Origin: Punica granatum
Lineage: Eukaryota; Streptophyta; Magnoliopsida; Myrtales; Lythraceae
Reading direction: 5' to 3'
Assembly (NCBI RefSeq): GCF_007655135.1
Contig: NC_045131.1
Coordinates: 9,904,001-9,968,000 of the forward strand
DNA length: 64,000 bases
Shown in pieces: positions 45,324 to 56,640 of this stretch. Each line of letters opens with the position of its first letter. Position 1 is the stretch's first letter. The notes below the pieces were generated by a model. That model did no database searches. It was given only the letters and a program-made list of their open reading frames with translations, and was not told where the DNA came from. The position numbers and the translations under genes are program-made.

Positions 45324-47050
45324 TTAGAAGCCAAGGCCATGGGCCCGAGCTGCCTCAGCTAGGGCCTTTACCCGCCCATGGTATGGATAACCACCTCGGT
45401 CAAAGGCCACCTTTGTGATCCCTTTCTCCAAACATGTCTTGGCAATGGCTTCACCCACTTTCTGTGCCACTTCCTGGTGTCATTATGTTACAAACGTGAG
45501 CATCTTCCAAGGTAAAGAATTACTAGTGAACAAGTCAATATAAGGAGCAACACTTTGTAAGGTTGCGTAATAAAGTGTCGAAGGAAACTTACAATGGTGG
45601 GGCCTGAGCTGTAGTCGAATTGCTCAGAGATGGACTTCTGCATGGTGGAAGCGGAAGCAAGTGTGTGCATCTTGGTGTCATCAATCACCTGGACATGAAG
45701 GTGCTTGTTGGAGCGGAAGACGCATAATCTAGGCCTCTCTGGAGTCCCTTCAACCTAGAAGTACCATTTTCCGAATCAAAAAGGGAAAAACAGAAAACAA
45801 TGACATCTATCTCGAAAGCTAAAGACTGGATGTTACTTAGAGCAAGACAACTGCTGTCTCTCTAGAGCTTCTTGTTGCCAAGACATAAAAGGATTCGTCG
45901 CTGGGATATGTGCTAAGAAACATACAATAAGAGACTATGCTATATTATGATCACATTGAAGGGTCATGCTAAAAATTACATACAAGAGGTCGCAAAAGAG
46001 AAAAGCAGGAAAAAAAAATACAAACAAAGAAGATTATTTGACAGTGACTAATGAAATTCTGCAAGAATTAGCAAATAAGCTGCATCTTACAGCAGCAGGG
46101 GAGTCAAGCCAGAATGATAGGATCTGGGAAACTGAAACACAATCTGACTTTACATACATTGTTAGATCGATCACTAAACCATTAATCCACATGAGAAGAA
46201 AAATAGCACCTCAGCAAAGCTAATTTATTTTTCTGTATGAAGATTCAGTGGCTCACCCAAAAGGAGCATACGATAATAATCCTCACAGACTGTGCCCTTC
46301 TACCTCTACCAAAAAAATCAGCTCGAGTGTTCAAAGACAAGATTGTTTTAACGGAATACCACAAGCATACCACGATATAACAGAACTGTCAAATCGACCT
46401 CCACAGCTAGTATGCTAGAGCAGCCAACTTCTGCAGGGTCAGCTCCACAATCCCGAGCATCGTATCAAACTCAGAAAACCTTAACTTTGAAATCTTTATT
46501 TACTCTCTATTTAATAGTTTCTTTCGCTAGAGGACCCCAACCATAACATTGTTATCTGGAATGCATTCTTCGAGCTCCATCAATATAGACTGATCTCAGG
46601 CAATCCAAATTCTCTTGAAGCTAAAGACTACCGAGCCATTACGCGCATTTCTGGAGCATATATTTTACATACATTTTCACCGGAAGCAAACCATGTACCA
46701 GCGGGAGTTCAATGCATTGTCTCAAGGGAAGAAAATCTACCCATGAAGCAATCAAGCAACGAAATTTGAACCAAAATGAGCGAAATCGAGAGATGCCCCA
46801 AAAAAATTTGAAGGGAATAGAAGCTGATTTTTACCTTCTTTCTGATACGAGAGTGGCGGGCTGTCCGGTCCTCTCTTCTGCTCTGGGTCTTGGCCTCGAC
46901 GATCAGGAGAGGCGGCTGCTGCTGCTGCTGCGGCCACCGCAGTGGGGCTCCTCCGACGAGTTTCGGGCCGACGGAGACGGAGAGCTTGTGAGGAGAAGAG
47001 CCCAAGAAGGCGCTCTGGTGCAGAAGAGAAAGCGAAGCGGCAGTAGCCAT
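45324..47050 (-). CDS. RPL18: 50S ribosomal protein L18, chloroplast precursor
   Basis: Three exons on the minus strand, 46835-47050, 45593-45754 and 45324-45473 (216, 162 and 150 nt, all phase 0), encode 175 aa. The first 50 or so residues are a plastid transit peptide ([20 protein letters not shown]...). The mature bacterial-type L18 follows: [20 protein letters not shown], then [20 protein letters not shown], then [12 protein letters not shown], ending [20 protein letters not shown], then AARAHGLGF. The end is the conserved uL18 signature that contacts 5S rRNA in the plastid large subunit. A glutamine run (PQQQQQPP) in the transit region comes from a CTG-rich tract. The product is needed for chloroplast translation. 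Splice sites are canonical. Confidence 0.95.
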
Positions 47051-47740
47051 TTCTATGTCCCTCAGCTCAGCTCATCCTTTCTCGCTCGTCTTATGTTCCG
47101 CTGCCTTATCCTCCTTTCCGACAGTGCAGGACCTGCAGAAATTTGGCTAAAATTGCATTTTGGTGCCTCATTTTTTTCCTTCTTGCAGGACTCTCCCTCA
47201 ACTTTGAATAGCCGATGCAGTGCCACTCTTGAAGGACCTGAAGAAGCCGAACACGCTCAGGTTTGTGCCTTAATGTTCGACAGCCGATAATCATTCTGAG
47301 TCACCAGCAATACTGGTCTAAATCTGCCGAGCTCCTTAATATTGCCGTATCTTTTAGTTAGACACCCAGAATATAGGATATACATTATGAAAAGATTTAC
47401 TTTTTTTTAAGAAAACATCGTCTCTGCAAATTAAAAATAAATAAATAAGAATAATTGGGAACTTAAAACATCGAAGACCAACTGGCAATGGAAAATACGT
47501 TTCTGGTTGGCAGGAGCACTCATTTTTAATGGAAACTAGCGCAAAGCTAAGAGATTGGATGATTTGCTAAAGAATTTGAGGCGAGGACAGATTCAAGAGA
47601 TCAATCATGAGCAGAGGAGTTCCCACGACAACACTGCTCAATTTTTTATGTATTATAATTGATGAAAGGCATCAGCTTTACACCTCTAATAAAATTCCTA
47701 AGAACATCCATTGTTGCATCGATTTTAAGGTAAATGTACA
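47051..47740. other. Intergenic region between RPL18 and the rhomboid gene
   Basis: It holds the RPL18 upstream region and the rhomboid 3' end; no gene is seen. Confidence 0.5.
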
Positions 47741-49347
47741 TCATTGCTCAAATCTCTCAACTCTCCTACGGCGCAGCTCCTCCAAAGAAAGATCCTCAGA
47801 TTGTGGTGAAACTCTTCTTGATGGAGGGCCGCTCACGCCTCGACTCATCCCGCACATCTCACATACACTTAACAAACCATAATTATCATATGTACAAGCT
47901 TGACATCTCCACGTAGTAGAATCGCTCCACCCACTCGGACTTCTCCCGACAGTTCCTCTACCAGAAATCCTACGCCGTCTGAATAAGCCCCGCACGAACC
48001 TGAAAGGCCAGCTCACTACACCGCTTAACCCTTTCAAGAGTAGAGTCAGGGGATCTGACCCTGAATACAAGCCCTTGAGACGGAGATACAGAATCCCGGC
48101 GAGTATTCCACCTAGGTGGCCAATAAACGAAACGCCAGGAACAAACATTTGGATCAGAATCAGCTCCGCCCACGCTGCGTAACGTGCGGGAACCAGTAGC
48201 CCGTGCACGTAAGTCATCTCATCTGAGTAGGCGTTGAGGACGACTTTCATGGCGAACAGAATGCCTGAAAACCCGACAGAGTATTCGGAGTAGTAAGCTT
48301 TATTGGAGTCGAAGAACACACAAAGGGATTTCGACAGTAGAAGCGTCATTCCCTGAGACATGGCGAGCAGTGCAGCCACCATGGAGGCAAACTCAGCACT
48401 TCCCATCATAGATTCCAGCTGGGTCCCCTTCCACAACAGAGACAGCATGTTGTACACCAGGTGAGGCTCGCCCAAATGGCAAAAGGGCGACAAGAAGAAC
48501 CGTTTCAAGTCCTTGTACTGCACAAGCACAATGAGAAAGGGCTCACATAATCAGATCAACCCCGAAACTTAATGAGGTTAAATGTATAGCTACGAAGCTA
48601 TGGAAGTCATGAAATCTTCCTCCCTCTACATCAACGAATACATCAACAAAGCAATCGAATTTCTCCATTCAGGTTAACATCAAAACTGGGCACCCACAAA
48701 TCAAGCCAGACAAGAATCGTCATTCCTCAACCGACATTTCCATTTCTGATGATTCAGGCAAAAGAATCATTTTTTCCTCCACCATCCCAAATATATACAT
48801 AAAGATGCAATCTTGTAGAACCAGCATCTTCCTCAGTCCCACTCCCCTATGTCGTCCCATCCTATAATGTGGAAGCTCTGGTTCAGACCAGAGTAATCCT
48901 CGTACAGATGAAATGGAACATCTGTATAGCCTTCACGATCAAGCAAAAGCACAAATTTTGAGGCACTAAGTAAACCCTAAGACACAGCCTACTCGGTCTT
49001 CTCCAATCAAAGAGCTTAATTGCAGCAAACCAACCAAATTGGAAACGCAACAATGCCAGCCGAAGATGAACACATATGGTGGGATTATGGGAGAAGAAAA
49101 AAAAAATCCCGACAACCGCAAGAGAGCTGTGTAAGCGACGAACCTCGAGTATGAGGTGGGCATTGAAAAAGACTTCATCCATGGAAGGGAGGAGAGCGTC
49201 GAGGGCGCCCGGCCGGAGGTAGATGAGGGTGTTGGCGGCGAGGAGGCCGGCGGTGACCGGGGGCTTCCGGCGGAGGCGGTAGTACTCGGAGAAGGTGTGG
49301 AGGGCCAGAAGCGGGATCATCCCTCTCGATCTTCCACGGCGATCCAT
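47741..49347 (-). CDS. RBL14: Rhomboid-like protease with RanBP2 zinc finger (RBL14-like)
   Basis: Exon 1 (49144-49347) and exon 2 (47741-48517) join at CTCGAG|GTTCG ... GTGCAG|TACAAG to give 326 aa. Rhomboids are intramembrane serine proteases. The catalytic serine motif GFSG (in EYSVGFSGILFAMKV) and the catalytic histidine helix (FIGHLGGILAGILY) are both present, and the HLGEPHLVYNML segment matches the conserved TM2 His/Asn region. Near the C-terminus WRCQACTYDN...SVCEMCG is a four-cysteine RanBP2-type zinc finger, typical of Arabidopsis RBL14 and able to bind ubiquitin or RNA in related proteins. The tail is Arg/Glu-rich. Arabidopsis RBL14 has been annotated as mitochondrial; localisation is not clear from this sequence. 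The catalytic set is complete, so an active protease is expected. Confidence 0.93.
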
Positions 49348-50421
49348 CTCCGTCCAGCAATTGCTTCAGCTTCAGGCTTCCAACTCAAATTGTCTCGAGA
49401 TTCTGAGGTTAATCTGCTGAGTTGCCTAATGCTTTTATCGACTCGCTTGGTCGACAAGAAAAGGCAGAGAGAGAGAAGATGATTCGAGAAACTTCAACTC
49501 CTCCCTTTCTTCAGCTCACCAGAAGGGACCCGCCGCCAAAGCCTAACCGATGCTCCTCTCAGGGGGGGAAAAAAATCGTCCTGTATTATTATTATTATTA
49601 TTATTTATAAGTGTCATTTCTTTTTGTTAATTCTTCATTAATCTGTTATTTGACATTAATTAATTTAATTGAATTATATATTTTTTTTTAAACAAAATGA
49701 TCATGAGGTGCCTTCAGTCTAGAAATTTTGTTAATTCTTATGTTTGATAATTAAATCAACAATTGATTCATGGGAATCTAAGAATGCTCATAATTAAATC
49801 CCACCAACGCAAATATTCGGTGAAAATTGTAAGATAGCGCGCGTGATAACTGCATCGAAGAAATATGTGGTCTAACCTGTTTGGGCATGCTCGGGAAGAG
49901 AAGGTAGAACTGATATTTGTTCGGGATATTGATTGAAAAGATGTTAGGACGCTTCCTCGTGAGCCTAAGAAGCCGTTTATGACTCATTTTCGAGTTTTCT
50001 CGTAGTGGAAGTTGCTCTATTGTGAGGAGACACCCCTGTGCAAGTGAATATCGCTTCCACTGATCGGGAAATAACGAATACAAAAACCATTGCTTGCTTC
50101 AGTTATGATACTATGGATATGCGTTCATGTTCGGCTTCTTCCCATCCATTGAGAATAAGGTCGCCAGCCCAGTTCAGGGGCCATCATCAGGTCGACATTT
50201 GACGGTTTCCACACTGAAAACTTCAACTAGCTGATGTCTAAGTTCAACGCATCATTGGCACGATACAACAAACTGGAGAATATCCCAACGGTAATGACTG
50301 AGTTCCCACACGGCAATAGTTGATCGCAAAGGAAGCTATATTGAAATACATTTTTCACGTTCCATTTTTCGGTTCCGTATTAGAAAATACATCCCGGAAT
50401 GTGCAGGAAAGGCTAGTATTG
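49348..50421. other. Intergenic region between rhomboid and kish genes
   Basis: An (ATT)n tract lies at 49584-49608. No gene is supported; part is the kish 3' UTR. Confidence 0.5.
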
Positions 50422-51837
50422 TCAGAAAAAGATTATTGATACGCCCATTGTAAAGCATCCTATGGCCATCCATGGACTTAAGCGCTCACCTATATTCAAT
50501 AAACCAAAAAGACAACATATCAGTGCCTAACAACATCAAGAATGGAAATTGAGGAATTATTCAAAAGGATGCATGTCTAATTATCATATCAAACATAAAC
50601 GAAATATCTTATATCACTACATTGTCGTACTAATGTACGCAGCTCAACAGCCATTCCTATCAGCTTATAAAAGCAGAAATTCTAAGAATGGGTAGGAGCT
50701 CTAGTTCTAGACACACAAGTCACCAAGGGATGAAGCATATTTCAATGAGAGAGAAGCAAGCAAATGTACCTATTCTAGCCGCTTTCCAAAAGAAACCGCG
50801 GAATCTGCAAGACACATAGCTATCAGAAACCACACATATCCAGTACATTCGAAATGCTATACTAGCAGGACGTTGCATCAGAAATACTCTTTTACGATAC
50901 TCGATCACCATTTCATATTAGAGTAAATTTTATCCCTTTTTTTTTCCCCCCACCTCTTTTGCTTCTTGATTTAGAAGGTTAGAGGGATAACAAGAAAAAC
51001 AAGGTTAGAGTAACCTCAAGATGTCAACAGAATCTAAGGCTCATGCATAAGCTTAGAGAAACACGAAAATTCATATCGTAAAAACTGCAAACTTAAATTA
51101 TTAAATATAAAGATATTTGTGGAAGAGGTGCATGGCAAAAGAGCTTTAATTATTTATTTTATTTTTCTTTTCTTAACTCAAGAAAGCCAGATAAATATAC
51201 TACAGATTGTTGGGCTAACTTGACTTGTGAACTAGAAAATTGGTAAAACTGTTCCTTGGCAGTCCAAGAGACATAAATGCCTCCCTATCGCGATACATCA
51301 GAGAGGAGAATGTTACTACTTAGCATATAGTTTCCACAATCAACAGCAGCTGAAACCTTTATGGTGGCAGAAATCTGCTCTTGACTATCAGTTTTTTCGG
51401 CAAACGACCTAAAGATGAGAAACCTCCCATCAAAAAATAAAAGATTGTCGAAGACTAGAGCAGCATAGACAGGCTATAAGACTAAATATTGATGGACCTT
51501 ATAGAACAAGACATTCCTATATTTTTCATCTCGATGAACTTCTCTATAGATTAAGCACCCTTCTATCATTAATCAATAATCATCAAATGCAACTTAGTCG
51601 AGCAAGATTAAATAACAGATGATGAGGAACACATACCCAGTTCTTTGCTCCAGAATAGCTGGAAAATGCATCTTTACATAAGTACACGTGCATATTCCCA
51701 ACAGCACTACCGTTAGGAATGAGTGAAAATTGAAGAGCGCCGACTGAAATTTCAAAACAACCACTCCAAAAGTCAGTTCCTTGGTTCGACAAGTGGAACC
51801 AACCATTAAATACTCAAACACCGACTTTGCTTACCAT
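50422..51837 (-). CDS. Protein kish (TMEM167 family)
   Basis: The exons are too short for simple reading-frame detection. On the minus strand, 51835-51837 (ATG only), 51637-51743, 50770-50804 and 50422-50489 join to 70 aa. The protein reads MSALFNFHSFLTVVLLGICT, then CTYVKMHFPAILEQRTGFRG, FFWKAARIGERLSPWMAIGC and FTMGVSIIFF. This is the whole kish sequence, with a signal-anchor-like N-terminal segment and a hydrophobic C-terminus. Kish is a Golgi/early secretory membrane protein needed for constitutive secretion in animals; the plant role is inferred. The ATG is the last three bases of a mostly untranslated exon (about 51835-51895), followed directly by GTAAGC. A further 5' UTR exon probably ends at 52526 (CTCCG|GTAAGG). 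Every junction has GT-AG and preserves frame. Confidence 0.93.
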
Positions 51838-52525
51838 GTGGTATCCTCAAAAATTGATTTGATTACTGTTCACCTCGCTTTCAATCTATCTACAACTAAT
51901 AAAAGGATCATTCAGTCACCAAAAGGAAACATGAAAACAATCACAAAAGGTAGAATATCATATCATAATGGCAGCTGAATGAAACAAATAGCAAGCTGAA
52001 TTGCTGCAGAAGTTATATCCACCAACTGCTATAGACAGGAAACTTTATTTCGGCAAACTAATACACAAATATGTCTGCTCGAGCTAAAAACTATAATGCC
52101 GATTTACTGACCTCATAACATAACTCACTGATGCTAATCGATGCTTATTCACTGGATTGTAGTCCGATTTGAGATTATCATATTACAAAGCAACAAATTA
52201 AGATTTTGATTCAGCACCTTCAAATCAATTCAGCGGTCTAAGTTGTCAGGAAACCCCTAATTGATTCTCACAGAATCTTCCAGTGCCTGGGCCAAAAGAT
52301 TTCCTAAAATCCATCATAGGCTCATGACGAGTAGTTGCCGAATAAACGGCCCCAATATGAAGAAGATCCACTGCCCTACAATGGCGATTCCTGGAGGAAT
52401 CCCCGACTCTATTATTCAGACTTCACTACGATTCACTTAAATTCGGCAATAATTCGACAGTTGATCGGCTCTAGCACATGCAACCGAAGGGAAACAGTAG
52501 GAGAGAGGGAGAGTGGAAGCCTTAC

Positions 52526-52640
52526 CGGAGACGCGAGGGTGATCGATCGATCGAAGCTGAGTTCACAGCCCACGGAGCAGTCGCTTCACAGAGGAGATGG
52601 ATCCAGCAGCGCACAAAACAGAAGAACGAGGGACGAGAAG
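52526..52640 (-). other. Probable first untranslated exon of the kish gene
   Basis: The minus strand is C/T/G-rich, with a GATCGATCGATC tract and a good donor CGTCTCCG|GTAAGG at 52526. It has no ATG in a usable frame. The right edge is a guess. Confidence 0.45.
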
Positions 52641-54276
52641 AGCCAGGTCTTTTTCTTTTTCCTTTTTTGTTTTTTCTTTCTTATATATTAAGCTTTGTTT
52701 CTTTTTTCTTTTTCTTTTTTGTTTTTAATGAACGAGAGTATCCTAGCATCGTCCAACTAATCTCTAAGTCCCGTGCACCATCTACGATACATGAAATAGA
52801 TTAACATGGCAAGCTAGAGCAGGTGGCTTTAAGGGGGTTCGGATTCGGAATTGAGTGGATACTTAAGTGTTGATTTCAGAATCAGTAAAAGTATTTAGAA
52901 AATAAAAATTTAAAACTATTGAAGAAAATCACATTTTCAACCGCTAAACTCCATCAAATTGTGGTTTTGAAATAGTTCATTAAACAATGCTTCCACTTAA
53001 AAAAAAAAAAACTTACAGTACTGCGATTGTACACTCAAACGAAGCTTAAGAGCTTGAGGAAAAATGTATTTAGCACTTTGATTGTTACTTTTTTTATAAA
53101 AAAAAATTTATATCAAAGTGTTAAGATCGTGAAAGGTTCTGTACCAATTATTTAATTTAGAGTACAATACTTTAGTGTATTTCACTTAATTTATCATTTA
53201 GTTTGGTTTTATTTTATGTTTATGAAATTTTAAGCATTCCAGTCTCCTTTGTTTGGAAAGATATTCACTCGGGAGCCTCCTACCAGCATCACCTCTTGTT
53301 ATACGCGAAGAAAGCTCTTTGCCGGACGCTCACTTAACTGCTCCACTGCAACTTTGGTCTCAAAACCGACCCTGTTAAAGTTTCGGGTACCCTGTCATCC
53401 CCCCTCCCCCCCCCCTAACCAAAAAAAAAAAAAGGGTTAGAGGAAGCAATGATGTGTATAAAAAATTAAAGGAGTTGGATATGCGAAAGAATTTGAATGC
53501 GGTGGGAACAAAGAGAATTTGACTAGATCTAGTCGAATCTAGCTTAAAGTCCTATTTGTTCAGGATTGATCTGACCGATTGGGTCAGATCGGAGCATATC
53601 AACAACAGTAGGTTGGGGGACTCGACTAGGTTTGTTGCAGCTGTGGTTTGAACCATCGATGATACCTTGGCCTTGGCCCCTTTTTTGTCTCTCTTATTGC
53701 AGGTCTTGGTTCCCTCTAACTGTTCTCGAAGGCGACAGCCTTGCAGCTTCTCCTTACTCCGCCATTTGAGGATTGGGGTGACAGTGATTTGGTCGCAGCC
53801 TCATGTGTCTGGGGAGATTTTGTGAAGGGCTCATACGTGTGGTACTGATCCAATACCCCTTACTGTACCACTCCCGTGTGGATTTATTTGGATACCACAA
53901 AAGAATAAGGATTTGATATGGATTTATGGAATGGATAGAGGATTCACCTCCCATAGATTGGCTTGGATAGGCTTGGATAGACCTGATTATCCATTTAAAA
54001 AAGTAATCAACCAATTAAAAAAAAACTAATTTGAATATTTTTGTGATTATATATAATTTTCTCTCTCCTTTCCTTTCCACTTTTTTTCCCTCTCCACATT
54101 TTTCTCCTCACATGTCTCTGTTCCATCTCCTTTCTCTTTCTCTCTCACGTTAGTTCTCTCTCACCGCTTAAATCACATTTGTTTATTTTCAAGCAAATAA
54201 TACCTTATTATAGGGCTTAATTTATGAATAAAAAGTAAAATTGTGAATTATCCAGAAAAAAAAATAACATTGTGAA
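52641..54276. other. Intergenic region, no supported gene
   Basis: It holds poly-T and poly-A tracts, a C-run near 53398-53416 and a purine run near 53420-53434. Nothing gene-like. Confidence 0.5.
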
Positions 54277-54336
54277 TCTATACCTACCTATATATGAAAG
54301 AAAGGTACGATGTGAGCCTAGTCAGATAGTCTCAGA

Positions 54337-56640
54337 ACGCGCTGTTTTCAAATGGAATTTTCTTAGTTTTTGGATTTTTAAAATTTTAAATCATCTTTAA
54401 TTATAAAATTAGTAATAAAATCTTCTGAAATAATATTCCATTTAAAAAATCGAAATTACCATAAAATCTTTTGGATACTACGTTGATATCCAATTAAAGG
54501 AAATATAAATTTTTTAAATGAACTTTCTAGGTTTTTTATTTTTTTATTTTCGGATTTCTAATAAAAAGTATTTTTTAGAGCATATTTCATCATAAAATTC
54601 GATTTTATAATTTATATATTATTTAATAATCTTGAATTTTTTAATATGAAAGTTAATATTTCATCATAGATAGTATTAGAATGCTCCGTTTATTAATGAA
54701 ATTTTTGTTTTTTTTAGGTTTTAAAAATTTTAAATTATACTCAATTGTAAAATTAGCAACAAAATCTTCTAAAATAATATTCCATTTAATAAAAAAAATA
54801 TTTTTTAAGAGACATTTCATCATAAAATATGATTTCTTGATTTTTAAATTTTTTTGTCATATATATTATTTAATAATCTTGAATTTTTAAAAATCAAAAG
54901 TATTATTTTATCCATTATTATCAGAACAGGACCGGACCGCCCGGTTCGACCGGTCGGACCGGGACCGACACCATGTCCGGTCCGGTTCGCCTGAAAACCC
55001 AAAATGCACATTTGAACCGCTGGACCCATAAAACCGGCCGGTTTTGAGCAAAATTCATTGATCCGGCCGGTTCTATGGGTTTTATGACTTTACTATTTAT
55101 TGTAAAAATTGTTTGGTTGTGTAAGGATTTGAACCAATGATCTCTTACTTCTTATACTAGTATACTACCAACCAAACAACCACTACTTTCTTGTTTTTTT
55201 AACTTTACTTTTAAATACTTATTAAAATTTAATATTTATTTTGAAGTAAGAAATATTAAATATATTTATATTTTCTTACACTATTCTCATATATCTTTGA
55301 AATCATCATACTTCTATCTTAATTATCATAATTTTTTTAATAATATGAATATTTATTTTATTTTAATTAAATGTGCGATCCGACCCATCGAACCCCCAGT
55401 TGGACCCATAAACCCATGAACCCATACCCCTTCCGGTTCATCATCCGGTCCGATTCTGATAACAATGATTTTATCACATAAATATTAACATAAAAATAAG
55501 TATATATTATTATATATTCATACATAATATAGATATATTAATATATGGTTATGTGGACCAATTTTAGTATATTTAATAATAAGAAAAAAAGTATATATGA
55601 ATTATATTGTTTCATTGATAGCTATTTTTTAAAAATAGATTAGATAATGTTTTATAGATATATATGAATTTTCTAGATTTTTTGAATATTTATTTTCGGG
55701 ATTTATTTTAATAAAAAATATTTTTGTAAAGGTATCTCATCATAAAATCCAATTTCTTAATTTCTTTAATTTTTATAATCTATATAACATAATGTATTTG
55801 AAATAAATGAGAAAGATTTTATTATATGTATAAAATATTATTTAATAATCTCAAAAATTTTAAAATAAATATTAACATCAAAATAAGTATATATTCATAC
55901 ATAATATAAAATATGTTAATATATGGTTATGTGGACAACGTTTAGTATATGTAGTAAGAAAAATGTATATATGCATTATATGTTTTTACATATATATTTT
56001 AAAAATAGGTTAGACAATATTTACATATATATATATATATAAAATTATATTCTTTTCAAAAAACAAAATTGATTTGTTCACCAGAAAAACAAATCAGATT
56101 ACATTTTATTTATATTTTGTATAATAGTTATAAATATTAATTATTTCACATAATAAGAGTCTATTCAGCTATCAAATAACATGTTTACAACTATACACGG
56201 ACTCTCGAAACTATATCTCTTTCTAGATGCAAGTGAGTTGATTAAATTTATGATTTGATTTTTCTCTAATTTTTATCCAAAATTTTCATTGTATTAGTTT
56301 TTTTTCTAATTTTTTCCATTTTTTTTAAGATTAGTAATGTGACTTTCATCTCTTTAAAGGTAAAGTTACCCCTATACACATGCTCTCAGAAATTAAGTTC
56401 TTATATCACTAAACGCGAATGTTTTTTATTTATTTTATTATTTTTGTTTCACTTTTGGCTCTCCAAGCAATTTTTCTTTTTAATTTTTAATTTTATAATT
56501 TTTTTAAATTAGTGAAACTATCATGTACAACACACGAGTTTCACGACTAGTTTAAATAATTATCAATTCAGAATACGGAAAATAATTTATAGGACATCCC
56601 ACCTAAGAGTTTAATTTTAAATGTAAAATTACTTTATTTC
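54337..56640. repeat. Internal tandem duplication of the Helitron, copy 1
   Basis: It starts GTTTTCAAATGGAATTTTCT and matches copy 2 (56641-58760) throughout. Examples are TTGGATACTACG.TGATATCC, CATACATAATATAAA..TTAATATATGGTTATGTG, and AAGAGTCTATTCAG. Without the 54913-55467 insertion it is about 1.74 kb. Each copy also has internal subrepeats of about 350 bp. Confidence 0.8.
54913..55467. mobile_element. hAT-like nonautonomous TIR transposon, 555 bp
   Basis: The terminal inverted repeats are CATTATTATCAGAACAGGACC (left) and CATTGTTATCAGAATCGGACC (right, inverted). The target ATTTTATC is duplicated exactly at 54905-54912 and 55468-55475. The undisturbed second Helitron copy shows the empty site as ATTTCATC near 57282. 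An 8-bp duplication is the hAT hallmark. The inside is CGGTCCGGTT-rich at both ends and has no transposase. Confidence 0.85.

Noticed and set aside
46712..47290. 192-codon plus-strand open frame over RPL18 exon 1
   Set aside because: Antisense to a clear ribosomal protein exon, with no domain.
55081..55160. GGATTTGAACCAATGATCTCTT, resembling a tRNA B-box in reverse
   Set aside because: No A-box and no foldable cloverleaf around it; it lies inside the hAT-like element.
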